From CAWFKW01 sp963816535 (GTDB lineage Bacteria > Bacteroidota > Ignavibacteria > Tepidaquicellales > OLB5): DNA of 64,000 nucleotides. Position numbers and translations under genes: made by a program. Where the stretch lies: assembly GCA_963816535.1 (NCBI GenBank), contig CAWFKW010000003.1, positions 434,001-498,000 of the forward strand. Direction: 5' to 3'. The notes below the pieces were generated by a model that was given only the letters and a program-made list of their open reading frames with translations, did not search any database and was not told where the DNA came from. Below, one piece after another: positions 17,894 through 26,508 of this stretch (the stretch's first letter is position 1; every line of letters starts with the position of its first letter).

Positions 17894-18424
17894 TCATCCG
17901 CCTCCAAGCGCATCAAGAACTCTCTGGTCGGCATCTTCCATTTTTGAAAAGCTGTAACGTTTTTCAATATTTGATTTATTTATTTCATCAAGCACATCTA
18001 TCATCGTATTATATTTCGCCTTCCTGCTGAATTTCAGGATCATTACCATATCTTTGTTTGCAGTGCCCAGCGATTCAAGCCTTTCTTTCAGCTTGTCAAG
18101 CGCAACACGTTCAGGCTGGCCCTCGGTGCCGTCTTCTTTACCGCGCGATAGAGCTATACTTCCGTTATCGGCGACCCTTATAAATACAACATTGCCCATG
18201 TTGATCTTAATAACATCTTCCTTATCGCCTTTTGGCAGGTTGATCTGCATAACCTGCGGCTGGTTCAAAGTTGTCGTCATAATAAAGAACGTAAGCAAAA
18301 GCATAATAACATCAACATAAGGCGTCATGTCTATATGAAACCCTATTCGCTTGCGGGCTTGCCATTTTTTCTTTTTACGTCCGCGCTGCTCTGATGCGCC
18401 GCCGGATGTATCTACTGAAGCCAT
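17894..18424 (-). CDS. ExbD/TolR-family biopolymer transport protein (second copy)
   Basis: This 176-residue protein has a basic N-terminus (GRKKKKWQARKR), one membrane segment with the conserved aspartate in DMTPYVDVIMLLLTFFIM, and a periplasmic domain. ExbD proteins form the proton-driven motor with ExbB that energises TonB or Tol. It is last in the cluster exbB-exbD-exbD and lies 44 bases after the first exbD. Two ExbD paralogues beside one ExbB are common in Bacteroidota; they may form heteromeric motors. The periplasmic part contains RGKEDGTEGQPERVALDKL, unlike the first copy. Confidence 0.9.
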   Translation of the reverse strand: MASVDTSGGASEQRGRKKKKWQARKRIGFHIDMTPYVDVIMLLLTFFIMTTTLNQPQVMQINLPKGDKEDVIKINMGNVVFIRVADNGSIALSRGKEDGTEGQPERVALDKLKERLESLGTANKDMVMILKFSRKAKYNTMIDVLDEINKSNIEKRYSFSKMEDADQRVLDALGGG

Positions 18425-18468
18425 TTATTTATACTCCTATAAAACTTTCTTTTTCCGTGAATACCATT

Positions 18469-19059
18469 TTATTTGGGCTTATTTTTATCGCCCTTGTCTA
18501 AATCGGTTACAAACGAGAACCGCGTATTCTTTGTTTCTTTCAGCATATCCATCAGGTCCTGTATAGTGCCGATATCCGATTCTTTATCGCCTTTTATAAC
18601 AATTCTAAGGTCTTTACCGACATTGTTTTTTGAGGAAAGCCTGAGGTCAATTAACAGTTTCTTAAATTTCTCTCTATCCTTATAGATAACTAGCGGCCGC
18701 TTCAGTTCTTTGCCTTCCGGGTTCATCGATTTCGGATTTGTATAACCCGCGGGCGTTGTGCTGTCGGGATGAAAAACCGCAAGACCAAGCGGGTCGCCAA
18801 AAACATCTTCGCGCACTTTCTGGTTATCAACGTCAACAAAAACGTCGCCATCTTTATCAACAATAATAGTCATAACGTTCCTGTCCGGAATTTTAGTCGT
18901 ATCGTTGCCTGATTTGGGAAGCTTTACCTGGATATCTTCGGAAAGTTCAGCCTTGAACTGCGCGGTGAGGATAAAAAATGTAAGTATGAGCATGATAACA
19001 TCAACATACGGTGTCATGTCAATTGACTGCTGAGGGCGCCTTACTCTTCTAATTGCCAT
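18469..19059 (-). CDS. ExbD/TolR-family biopolymer transport protein (first copy)
   Basis: The 196-residue protein has the membrane segment SIDMTPYVDVIMLILTFFIL (residues 13-32) carrying the proton-channel aspartate, then a periplasmic domain with an insertion of about 50 residues (GDPLGLAVFHPDSTTPAGYT) relative to the neighbouring copy. The C-terminal LRIVIKGDKESDIGTIQDLM segment is typical of ExbD. It lies 56 bases downstream of the exbB-like gene. Confidence 0.9.
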   Translation of the reverse strand: MAIRRVRRPQQSIDMTPYVDVIMLILTFFILTAQFKAELSEDIQVKLPKSGNDTTKIPDRNVMTIIVDKDGDVFVDVDNQKVREDVFGDPLGLAVFHPDSTTPAGYTNPKSMNPEGKELKRPLVIYKDREKFKKLLIDLRLSSKNNVGKDLRIVIKGDKESDIGTIQDLMDMLKETKNTRFSFVTDLDKGDKNKPK

Positions 19060-19115
19060 TTATCTTCGCTCCAAAATAATTCTTAAATATTTGCCTGTCA
19101 AGAACAACATATTAC

Positions 19116-19889
19116 TTACTTTGACTTGACGGTCAGGATCTGCATTACATTATAAGTAGCTTCATCAATCATATATGTGAAATTACTTACTTTGGTAGAA
19201 AAGAAGTTATAAGCTATTATAGACATTATAGCTCCGAAAATACCAAACGCAGTGTTTACAAGCGCTTCCGAAATACCTGTTGAAAGCTCTGTGGCGTTAG
19301 GCGTGCCTGCTGTAGCAAGCGCCTGGAACGCGCGGATCATACCAAGAACCGTACCGAACAATCCGACAAGCACTGAAATAGAAGCGATTGTGGAGAGCGC
19401 TACCAAGTTTCTTTCAAGAAGAGGAACCTCAAGCATCATGGCTTCTTCGATAGCTCTCTGTACTTCGGCAAGTTTCTTTTCAGCGTCTATCGGGTCGTTT
19501 TTCACAACGTTGTATCTTTCCAGCGCCAGGCGCAATACGTTTGCCATTGAACCGCGCTGTTTGTTGCACTCTTCGATAGCCGCATCTATATCGCCTTCCT
19601 GAACGAGGCCCTGGATTTTCTTAACAAAAGTTTCAATAGCTCCCCTGCCTCTTGCTTTTTTCAGAGAAAAAGTTCTTTCGAAAATAAAAGTAATTACCAT
19701 TATACTGATGGTCATAAGCGCAACCACGATTGGTCCGCCTTTATAAATCTGACCGAATATATTGGCAGGTGTGCCTCCAAGGTCATTGCCTTTAAAATTT
19801 GCCGCATTACCAAATACAAACAAAAATATGACCAGCGATACAACGAAAGCCACAACAAGAAGGACTGTTATAAATACAGATTGTTTCAT
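19116..19889 (-). CDS. MotA/TolQ/ExbB proton channel family protein
   Basis: The 257-residue inner-membrane protein has three membrane segments (about 7-27, 50-70 and 160-235 region with two helices) and the ExbB pattern LEVPLLERNLVALSTIASIS followed by GLFGTVLGMIRAFQAL. It is the stator channel of the proton-driven motor, partnered by the two ExbD proteins downstream. It is preceded by a STAS-domain gene with a 55-base gap. The likely client is a TonB system (a receptor lies at 58038-60134), but no tonB gene is in this window. Confidence 0.92.
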   Translation of the reverse strand: MKQSVFITVLLVVAFVVSLVIFLFVFGNAANFKGNDLGGTPANIFGQIYKGGPIVVALMTISIMVITFIFERTFSLKKARGRGAIETFVKKIQGLVQEGDIDAAIEECNKQRGSMANVLRLALERYNVVKNDPIDAEKKLAEVQRAIEEAMMLEVPLLERNLVALSTIASISVLVGLFGTVLGMIRAFQALATAGTPNATELSTGISEALVNTAFGIFGAIMSIIAYNFFSTKVSNFTYMIDEATYNVMQILTVKSK

Positions 19890-19944
19890 ATTGAGTTATT
19901 CCTCCAAATTAATATAATATTGATTATGTTTCTTTATTTACCGG

Positions 19945-20301
19945 TTAATTAGCGTTAGAAAAACTGGCGACAGCCTCCATCTGGCTGGAATATGTGTCAA
20001 ATATCAGGCCAAGCTTAGTAATAACGAACAGGTTCTCAAGATTTTTATTAAGCTGGCAGAGCTTCACTTTGCCGCCTCTTTTGGAATAGTTTGCGTGGGC
20101 TGAGATCAAAACGCCGAGGGCTGTGCTGTTGAGATAAGATACTTCACCCAGGTCTATAACAAGCATTGTATTGCCTTCTTCGGAAACTTTCTTTATCGCA
20201 TCTCTAAGGGCATCCGTTTCATCACCGCCGACGTAATTTCCGCTTAGCTCTAAAACTACAATCTTGCCGTCCTGAAGAACATTTTGTTTGATTTTACTCA
20301 T
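19945..20301 (-). CDS. STAS-domain anti-sigma-factor antagonist
   Basis: This 118-residue protein is a single STAS domain like SpoIIAA/RsbV. The region LVIDLGEVSYLNSTALGVL (47-65) contains the usual phosphorylatable serine (Ser59) after the conserved aspartate (Asp50). Such proteins bind an anti-sigma kinase or act in other partner-switching systems. No kinase or phosphatase gene is nearby; it sits between adk and exbB. A TTG-N20-TAnnTTTG promoter lies directly upstream (20326-20356), so it may start the STAS-exbB-exbD-exbD transcript. Confidence 0.9.
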   Translation of the reverse strand: MSKIKQNVLQDGKIVVLELSGNYVGGDETDALRDAIKKVSEEGNTMLVIDLGEVSYLNSTALGVLISAHANYSKRGGKVKLCQLNKNLENLFVITKLGLIFDTYSSQMEAVASFSNAN

Positions 20302-20325
20302 ATTTTAGTGATTATTAAAGCGCTA

Positions 20326-20356
20326 CAAAGATATGTTTTTATTTTAAGAATTGCAA
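20326..20356 (-). promoter_or_regulatory. Bacteroidota-type promoter for the STAS gene
   Basis: On the minus strand TTG, exactly 20 bases, then TATCTTTG (followed by TAG), ending about 25 bases before the start codon at 20301. It is a full match to TTG-N20-TAnnTTTG. Confidence 0.6.
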
Positions 20357-20391
20357 CGAAATGATTATTTTTGACAAATATTGACATTTAC

Positions 20392-20943
20392 CTAACTCTC
20401 CAGAAGGTCCAATATTTTTGAATTAATTTCTTCTATGCTTCCTTCGCCGTTCACTTCAAATATAACACCCTTATTTTTGTAATGTTCCCTCACCGGGACG
20501 GTTTGTTTTTTGTAAACTTCCATTCTGTGAAGAACAGTCTCTATATTATCATCTTTTCTTCCGCGTTTTGTCAGCCTGGTAACAAGTTTGTCTTTTGGGA
20601 CCGAGAGATAAACAATTCTGATCTTATCATACTTTAGTTCTTCAAGCAGCGCATCAAGTTCTTCAGCCTGCTTAACCGTCCTTGGAAAACCATCCAGTAT
20701 AAATCCTTTATGCATATCGTCTTTGGTAAGCACATCCCGGATTATTCCGATCATGATCTCATCCGACACCAGCCTGCCGGATTCGATAACTTCTTTGGCT
20801 TTAAGGCCCAAAGCGGTTCGCCTGGCAACCGCATCTCTCAGTATATCGCCCGTTGAAAGATGTATGAGGCCTAACTTATGAGCTATTAAAACCGATTGAG
20901 TTCCTTTACCGACGCCGGGAGGGCCTAGAATAATTAACTGCAT
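20392..20943 (-). CDS. adk: Adenylate kinase (short form)
   Basis: Adenylate kinase interconverts ATP plus AMP and two ADP. The P-loop GPPGVGKGTQ is at residues 7-16, the AMP-binding segment LSTGDILRDAVA follows, and GFILDGFPRTVKQAEELD carries the nucleotide-site arginine. At 183 residues the protein has the short LID (RLTKRGRKDDNIETV) without the zinc-type insertion. It stands alone, not next to secY as in many bacteria. A TAAATTTG element lies about 40 bases upstream. Confidence 0.96.
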   Translation of the reverse strand: MQLIILGPPGVGKGTQSVLIAHKLGLIHLSTGDILRDAVARRTALGLKAKEVIESGRLVSDEIMIGIIRDVLTKDDMHKGFILDGFPRTVKQAEELDALLEELKYDKIRIVYLSVPKDKLVTRLTKRGRKDDNIETVLHRMEVYKKQTVPVREHYKNKGVIFEVNGEGSIEEINSKILDLLES

Positions 20944-21135
20944 CCTGGAATATGAATTATGGTTTTATAATTTCAGGCAAAATCAAATTTAGCTAAATTT
21001 CTTGAAAAAGAAACTGTACAAAACGGGCATATTTTGAATAAATTTACTGCTTTGTTTTTGGAATTGACTTTTTAAAAATAGTAATTCAGCGCAATTCTAA
21101 GCGGCTACCCTCCTGTCTTTTCATTCTTCGTTTTC

Positions 21136-21177
21136 CGTCCCCTCTGAGTCTCCGCGAAGTGGGACTCAGAGGAAATA
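21136..21177 (+). repeat. Left REP-like hairpin of the RAYT unit
   Basis: Stem CCTCTGAGTC / GACTCAGAGG (21141-21150 and 21163-21172) with a 12-base loop containing an inner CC/GG pair; flanks CGTCC and AAATA are shared, inverted, with the right copy. Confidence 0.85.
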
Positions 21178-21275
21178 ATAATCCTAAGACAAAGGAAAAT
21201 CATTTATCATTAATTGTTTATGCGCTATTTTAGATTGCATAAAATCTCTAAATAGAACAATATTCCGGATTTGAA

Positions 21276-21872
21276 ATGAGTACGCATATTACACACGAGA
21301 TAAAGAACGCTTTCTATTTTTTCACCATTACCTGCTGGAACTGGATATCACTTTTCAAAATGACTTCGCTGTATGATAATATCTATACATGGTTCGACAT
21401 TTTGAAGGAAAGGAACGTATTCGTAAATTCATATGTGATAATGCCAAATCACCTGCATGCCATAGTATATACGAACGAATCAAACAGGTGCATAAACGAT
21501 ATTATAGGAACAGGTAAGCGCTTTATGGCATACGAAATTGTAAAGAGACTGAAGAAAGTGAATGATTTTACGACATTAAATAGGTTGTCTGATTCAGTTT
21601 CTTTGGCGGAAAGACATCGGCGAAAACTACATAATGCGTTTGAAGCATCTCCGGATATTAAAGAAATTGAATCACTGAAATTTATGGTTCAGAAGATCAA
21701 TTACATTCATAGAAACCCTGTAAGCGGCAAATGGAGACTTGTCGTAGACTATCGGGAATATAAACACTCAAGCGCGGGGTTTTATGAACCGCTTCAAAAT
21801 GTTCCATATTCAGGTTATAATGTAGTGCACTTTGAAAATGTCGAAGAGGCGATTAAGAAGACAGTAGTTTGA
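21276..21872 (+). CDS. REP-associated tyrosine transposase (RAYT, IS200-like Y1 family)
   Basis: The 198-residue protein has the Y1 transposase fold signature: the metal-binding HUH motif in MPNHLHAIVY (His59, His61), and the catalytic tyrosine in INYIHRNPVSGKW (Tyr143). RAYTs cut single-stranded REP hairpins and are usually single-copy, domesticated genes and not self-mobile elements. This gene lies between two inverted copies of one hairpin, exactly the arrangement expected of its own substrate; the right copy begins six bases after the stop. No second orfB/TnpB gene is present. The codon composition is more AT-rich than adk next to it. Confidence 0.9.
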   Translation: MSTHITHEIKNAFYFFTITCWNWISLFKMTSLYDNIYTWFDILKERNVFVNSYVIMPNHLHAIVYTNESNRCINDIIGTGKRFMAYEIVKRLKKVNDFTTLNRLSDSVSLAERHRRKLHNAFEASPDIKEIESLKFMVQKINYIHRNPVSGKWRLVVDYREYKHSSAGFYEPLQNVPYSGYNVVHFENVEEAIKKTVV

Positions 21873-21878
21873 CCGCTG

Positions 21879-21920
21879 TATTTCCTCTGAGTCCCCTTTC
21901 AGGGAGACTCAGAGGGGACG
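21879..21920 (-). repeat. Right REP-like hairpin of the RAYT unit (inverted)
   Basis: Stem CCTCTGAGTC / GACTCAGAGG (21884-21893 and 21906-21915). It is the reverse complement of the left copy except for four loop positions, where the changes keep an inner GGG/CCC pairing. Confidence 0.85.
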
Positions 21921-22083
21921 ATACATTTTTTGACTCCTTTTCTATTATGATTAGTGTTATTTTTCTAAAAAGGGGCAGGCAGAACCGCTTTCAGGTAAAA
22001 CTTGAAAGCGAATATAAATTGAACGTTTGGTCACGTGTTGATTTATCCCGTTCACACGGGAGTGGCTGCCCTGTATTTTTATT

Positions 22084-23598
22084 TCATTTAATTAAAATCA
22101 ACTTTCTGGTGGCAATTAATTTGTTATCTGAAATCAAACTATAAAAGTAAATCCCGGAAGATAAATTCTCCATATCAAAAATCTTTGTATAATATCCTGC
22201 GTTTTGTTCGTCATTTACTATTACTCTTACTAACTGGCCCAAAGAATTATAAACCTTTAATTCAACCTTTGATTTATTTGGTATCTGATAAGTGATTATG
22301 CTTGAACTATTAAAAGGATTAGGGTAATTTTGACTCATTTTATAATCGTACGGAATAATGGAAGAAATTTTTTGGATTCCAATTGGTTGAGTGTATTTTA
22401 TTGTAGTTGCATCCAATAGATATTGTGGCTGGTTTTGTCTGCTGCTCATCCCAGTAACATAAATACTTAAACTTGTGTCAACCGTTATGTCGTTGGCGTA
22501 GTCCAAAGAATTTGTAACCGGTCCGTTATAAAAAGCAACCCATTGAAGTAAACCACTTGGCAAATATTTGATTGTAACGTAATCGTCTCCCGAAGTCGAT
22601 GAATAAACAAAACCCGCTAAATATATGTTACTATATTTGTCTATTGCCAAAGCTGGTCCTTTTGCAGGAAGTCCGCCAGTATTGCCCTGCGTATATCTTC
22701 TTACCCAAACAGAATCGCCATTAGAATTATATTTCAATGTTACTATTTCTCCATTTCCTTGGGTATTCGCACACTCCGTTGTATAATATATTGAATTCCC
22801 ATTCGGAGTAACCACTATACCGCCAGGTTGTTCGCAACTCGGGTAGCTTAATATGCCGGCAAAAGGTCTTGCCCATTGGATAACTCCATTTGAATTTAAT
22901 TTCAATAATGTGTTATAAAACAGATTTGGAGGTGAATAGTTAGCGCCTATTACATAAATATTTCTATTTGAGTCAATGCCTATATAATCCGCGATGTCTT
23001 CATAATGTTGGGGGCTGTCATATTTAGCAAACCATTGCAATACTCCGAATTCATTGTATTTTAATATTAGATAATCAGGATTGCTATTTTGATAACCGTA
23101 TACACCCGAAGTATAAATATTGTTGGAATCATCAATAACTAATCTCGAATTACCACTATTATCAGTTAACTGATTAAATTTTCTTTCCCACAACGTATCG
23201 CCGTTTTGATTATATTTAACTGTAAGGGCATAGGCGGTATTCAAGTTTATTGAAGTTCCGCCAGTTATAATAATACTACCTGCTTTATCTATTTTAATAT
23301 CATCAGCGCCATCTCCCGTTCCTCCTCCGTTATATATTTTTGACCATTGAATTATTCCGTTTGAATTAAATTTTACTGTTGTAATATGGCTTATTAAATT
23401 CGGGTTGTTGGTATATCCAGTTATATAAGCATCACCTGCTGGCGAAATTGCAAAAGCTACCGGCACATCGTCAAGGTTGCCCGGGCTGTTATAGTATGCA
23501 CTCCAGATTTGATTACCTGAAATGCCGTATTTAACAAGACCATAATCATGGAGAGTAGAATCAGAATATTGCTTCACTAGTACATAAACATTTCCCAT
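22084..23598 (-). CDS. Beta-propeller-repeat protein with T9SS sorting domain, 5'-truncated
   Basis: The 504-residue frame consists of repeats of about 50 residues with the pattern VTVKFNSNGIIQWSKIYNG...D.KID, as in SBBP-type beta-propeller proteins, then a T9SS type A sorting domain (QNYPNPFNSSSIITYQI ... SGIYFYSLI). It is a tandem paralogue of the gene at 23786-25519, but lacks the signal peptide and first repeat. Homology begins at SVKLDSMGNVYV (around 23615) and stops precisely at an IS3-like end (23618). Without a signal peptide the protein could not use T9SS, so this copy is probably non-functional, although the remaining frame is intact. The ATG at 23598 is simply the first in frame. 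Confidence 0.75.
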   Translation of the reverse strand: MGNVYVLVKQYSDSTLHDYGLVKYGISGNQIWSAYYNSPGNLDDVPVAFAISPAGDAYITGYTNNPNLISHITTVKFNSNGIIQWSKIYNGGGTGDGADDIKIDKAGSIIITGGTSINLNTAYALTVKYNQNGDTLWERKFNQLTDNSGNSRLVIDDSNNIYTSGVYGYQNSNPDYLILKYNEFGVLQWFAKYDSPQHYEDIADYIGIDSNRNIYVIGANYSPPNLFYNTLLKLNSNGVIQWARPFAGILSYPSCEQPGGIVVTPNGNSIYYTTECANTQGNGEIVTLKYNSNGDSVWVRRYTQGNTGGLPAKGPALAIDKYSNIYLAGFVYSSTSGDDYVTIKYLPSGLLQWVAFYNGPVTNSLDYANDITVDTSLSIYVTGMSSRQNQPQYLLDATTIKYTQPIGIQKISSIIPYDYKMSQNYPNPFNSSSIITYQIPNKSKVELKVYNSLGQLVRVIVNDEQNAGYYTKIFDMENLSSGIYFYSLISDNKLIATRKLILIK

Positions 23599-23617
23599 TG
23601 AATCTAATTTAACAGAC

Positions 23618-23683
23618 TGACCTGACCCCGATTTTGTAGACAGAAAGTTAAGGTGTATTGGTATGACCCCGAAAAAATGGACA
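23618..23683. mobile_element. Possible remnant of IS3-type element ends
   Basis: TGACCTGACCCCGATTTTGT followed by AGACA starts at 23618, and TGACCCCGAAAAAATGGACA lies at 23664-23683. Both resemble IS3-family terminal repeats (TGA..CCC...GGACA style). They sit exactly where the truncated paralogue loses homology. No transposase sequence remains. Identification is by resemblance only. Confidence 0.35.
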
Positions 23684-23785
23684 AATTATTCGGTGTTTTT
23701 TGCGTTTTCACAAGTTTTTTAAAGAATGTTAAACAAAAATATTCAGCGATTTGTCGCTTTATCTTCCGCCCCTTATTTCTCATAA

Positions 23786-25519
23786 TTATTTTATTAATAC
23801 AAGTTTCTTGCTGTCTATTTTGTTGTTATCAGCAAATAATGTATAAAAATAGATTCCTGACGCTAAGTCCCCGGCATCCAATTCTACCCTGTACTTGCCC
23901 GCCTGCTGTTCTGTGTTCACCAGATTCCTGACCAATTGTCCAATTACATTGTAAATGCTGATCCTAATATTGCTTTTTCTTAATACTTCATAATGAAACA
24001 TTGTAATACTGTTAAAAGGATTTGGGTAGTTTTGTTCAAGTTTGAAACTACCGGGTAAGTCCGTTGAAATCTGTTCAACGCCATTTGGCTGACTGTATTT
24101 AATAGATGCAACATCCCACAGAAAAGTTGGAGAGTTTTGCCTGCTGCTGGTACCTGTAACATATATATTTAAATTTGTGTCAATAAATAAATCGCTCAAA
24201 TCATCATCAGAGTTTGTCAATGGCCCGTTATAAGTAATTGCCCATTGTTGCACACCCGCCGGCGAATATTTTAGTGTAACATAATCATTACCAGATATCT
24301 GATATTGCCCTGTTCCGGCAATGTATACATATCCATATTTATCCAGCCTTAGACTAAATGGTTGATTAAAACCTCCAGGAACGTTTCCACCAGAATACCT
24401 TCTTACCCATACTGAGTCGCCTGTCGAACCATACTTCAATGTAACTATATCTGTAAATTCCGGGCTTAGAATATTACTTGTAGTAGTATAATAAATAGAA
24501 CCGCCCTCAGGGGTTACGCCAATGCCAGAAGGGATTCCGCACCCTGTATCTCCCAATACACCAACAAATTCTTTTGTCCACGTTACAGTTCCGCTAGTAC
24601 TTATTTTTATTAAATTATTTGAAAATCCCCCACTGTATGGATGAGTTGTTGACCCTACTAAATAAACGCTTTTTAGTGAATCAATTGCTGCCGCCCTGAC
24701 ATAATCCTGATAATTGGGAGTACTTGTCCATGTTGTATACCAAATAAAATTACCGGAAGAATCATATTTTACGGCAAGGTAATCTGCTGATACGTCGCCA
24801 CAGCCATAAATGTTACTTGAGTTATCAAGCAGTACTTTGACAAATTCTGCACTGTTCAGCGCCGGTCTGAATTTCCTTGTGAAAAGAGTATCGCCATTCG
24901 GTTTGTATTTAACAATATACGAATCCCAAACGCTGCCGTCCTTAATATCGCCTGCCACAATCGCATAACCTTGCTTATCTATTTTAATGTCATTACCATC
25001 AGCAGTTGAAATTACTCTGGCCCATTGAAATATCCCGCCAGAATTGAATTTCAAAGTAACTATGGAATTTGTACTAACAGTCCCGCCGTTTCCTGTTATG
25101 TATGCGTCGCCTGTGGGTGTGACATCAAATGCAGCAGGTACGTTGCCGTCTGTAGTCGTATCAAAATCATAACTTACATTCCATACAAGGCTACCTGACG
25201 GCGTATATTTCAATAATCCGTAATAAGAACCCGGTGCCGTCCCGGCTTGATGTGTCAGGACATAAACGTTGCCTAAGGAATCCGGTTTAATAGAGATTCC
25301 AAAAGCATTTGAACCATTATCGTTATATCTTACCACCCACTCCTGCGTTGGCTGCTGGGAGTAAACGGGTGAGACGTCAAACGCGAGACGTGAGACGAAA
25401 AAGAAAAAGACTAATATTATAATTAAACGTGAAATGGAGTTTTTGGCGCTCCTCTGGCTGGCAGGGTTAAACTTGTCGCAAATTGGAGTCGCAAAGATGT
25501 GTTTTTGTCCAGGGTTCAT
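23786..25519 (-). CDS. Exported beta-propeller-repeat protein with T9SS sorting domain
   Basis: The 577-residue protein has an N-terminal hydrophobic segment (about 30-54, ending near VSPVYSQQ) suited to a signal peptide, although the 28 residues before it are unusually long and the true start may be internal. It then has SBBP-like repeats (GDAYITGNGG, GDSVWVRRYSGGN, NIYVTGTSSRQN) and a C-terminal T9SS type A domain (QNYPNPFNSITMFHYEV ... SGIYFYTLF ... KKLVLIK). It is expected to be exported through T9SS to the surface or medium. The repeats predict a beta-propeller of unknown ligand. The neighbouring downstream gene (22084-23598) is a truncated tandem duplicate. Confidence 0.85.
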   Translation of the reverse strand: MNPGQKHIFATPICDKFNPASQRSAKNSISRLIIILVFFFFVSRLAFDVSPVYSQQPTQEWVVRYNDNGSNAFGISIKPDSLGNVYVLTHQAGTAPGSYYGLLKYTPSGSLVWNVSYDFDTTTDGNVPAAFDVTPTGDAYITGNGGTVSTNSIVTLKFNSGGIFQWARVISTADGNDIKIDKQGYAIVAGDIKDGSVWDSYIVKYKPNGDTLFTRKFRPALNSAEFVKVLLDNSSNIYGCGDVSADYLAVKYDSSGNFIWYTTWTSTPNYQDYVRAAAIDSLKSVYLVGSTTHPYSGGFSNNLIKISTSGTVTWTKEFVGVLGDTGCGIPSGIGVTPEGGSIYYTTTSNILSPEFTDIVTLKYGSTGDSVWVRRYSGGNVPGGFNQPFSLRLDKYGYVYIAGTGQYQISGNDYVTLKYSPAGVQQWAITYNGPLTNSDDDLSDLFIDTNLNIYVTGTSSRQNSPTFLWDVASIKYSQPNGVEQISTDLPGSFKLEQNYPNPFNSITMFHYEVLRKSNIRISIYNVIGQLVRNLVNTEQQAGKYRVELDAGDLASGIYFYTLFADNNKIDSKKLVLIK

Positions 25520-25884
25520 CCCGTAAATAAATTATATAAAACTTATTCAAACGAACAAACGTAATTAATTGGTTGAACCAATATAATCGATTTTTTTGCG
25601 GATGTCAAGATAGGTTTACTGAATTACTCAAAACACGTTAATGCGACATGTACATCCGGCATGGTTAACATCACCTCAAAGTATCCTATAGGAAGCGAAA
25701 GTCTTTTTTCTGACGATGATATAATTTGACAAGCATTTTTCCCATCTGCCTCCTGAGCCCCGCATCAGGTGCGGGGTGAACTCCGTCGAAGGATGCCGTT
25801 TCACATTTTGATGTTGAATCTTAAGCCGTCAATCTGTAAATTTATTGATTAATATTAAATAAATTTCAAAAATTTAACAAATTT
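25520..25884. other. Intergenic region with one dispersed hairpin
   Basis: A 365-base gap. The only structure seen is the hairpin CCCCGCATCAGGTGCGGGG (25758-25776) followed by GTGAACTCCGTCGAAGGATG, a REP-like sequence. The rest is AT-rich and holds the divergent upstream regions of the T9SS gene and the cytochrome gene. Confidence 0.7.
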
Positions 25885-26469
25885 ATGAGAATTAAACTTG
25901 CAGCGCTTTTTATTGCAACCCTCCTGCTGGCTTCATGCGGAAAAAAGGAAGACCAGCCGCAAACACAGGTTCCGCCCAAAGACACTGTAAAAACGGAACA
26001 GCAAACTCAACAGCAGCAACAACAGCAGACTCAGCAAAAGACCGATACAACCCAGCAAAAACAATCGGACGTAAAAAAAGAGGATGATAAAACCAAAGAC
26101 GCAGATAAGAAAAAAGACGACGATAAGAAAAAGGACGCAGATAAAGAAACTGGCGACTCGAAAGATAAAGACGCTACCTTAAAACAAGACGATAACAAAC
26201 AGCCGCTCAGCTCTGCTGATATAGATTTCAGCCTGATATGGCCGAAGAAGTGCGCAAAGTGCCACGGCAAAGACGGCAGGGGCAAAATTGAAGATGCCCC
26301 CGACCTGACAAGCGCTAAAATAAAAGCAAAAAGCGAAGCAGAACTCTTCAAAATAATTTCCAACGGCATTAAGGCTAAGAATCCGGATGATGACGATATG
26401 CCCGCATGGAAAGGAAAACTTTCAGACGATGAAATTAAAGCGGCCGCTAAATACGTTAAAGGACTTTAA
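25885..26469 (+). CDS. Cytochrome c lipoprotein with a low-complexity linker
   Basis: The 194-residue protein has a lipoprotein signal (LLLASC, lipidated Cys18), then about 90 residues of low complexity: a Gln/Thr-rich stretch (38-60) and a Lys/Asp-rich stretch (61-105), and finally a class I cytochrome c domain with CAKCH (Cys123, Cys126, His127) and the likely axial Met172 in DDDMPAWKG. It is probably anchored in the inner or outer membrane with the haem domain on a flexible tether, serving as an electron carrier. A 25-bp minisatellite follows the stop codon. It is not in an obvious respiratory operon. Confidence 0.9.
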   Translation: MRIKLAALFIATLLLASCGKKEDQPQTQVPPKDTVKTEQQTQQQQQQQTQQKTDTTQQKQSDVKKEDDKTKDADKKKDDDKKKDADKETGDSKDKDATLKQDDNKQPLSSADIDFSLIWPKKCAKCHGKDGRGKIEDAPDLTSAKIKAKSEAELFKIISNGIKAKNPDDDDMPAWKGKLSDDEIKAAAKYVKGL

Positions 26470-26508
26470 AAGCAATTACTAATGACCAAACTTATTAAAT
26501 CAGAAATT

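Larger units (their letters stand above)
21136..21920 (+). mobile_element. RAYT unit: transposase gene bracketed by inverted hairpin repeats
   Basis: A 785-bp unit made of one RAYT transposase gene and two inverted 42-bp copies of one REP-like hairpin (21136-21177 and 21879-21920). The repeats match at 38 of 42 positions with all differences in the loop. The rest of 20944-21275 holds AT-rich sequence with nothing else recognised. See the separate entries for each part. Confidence 0.75.

Noticed and set aside
26031..26369. Minus-strand frame opposite the cytochrome gene
   Set aside because: It is the antisense of the Gln/Lys/Asp low-complexity linker and has no features of its own.
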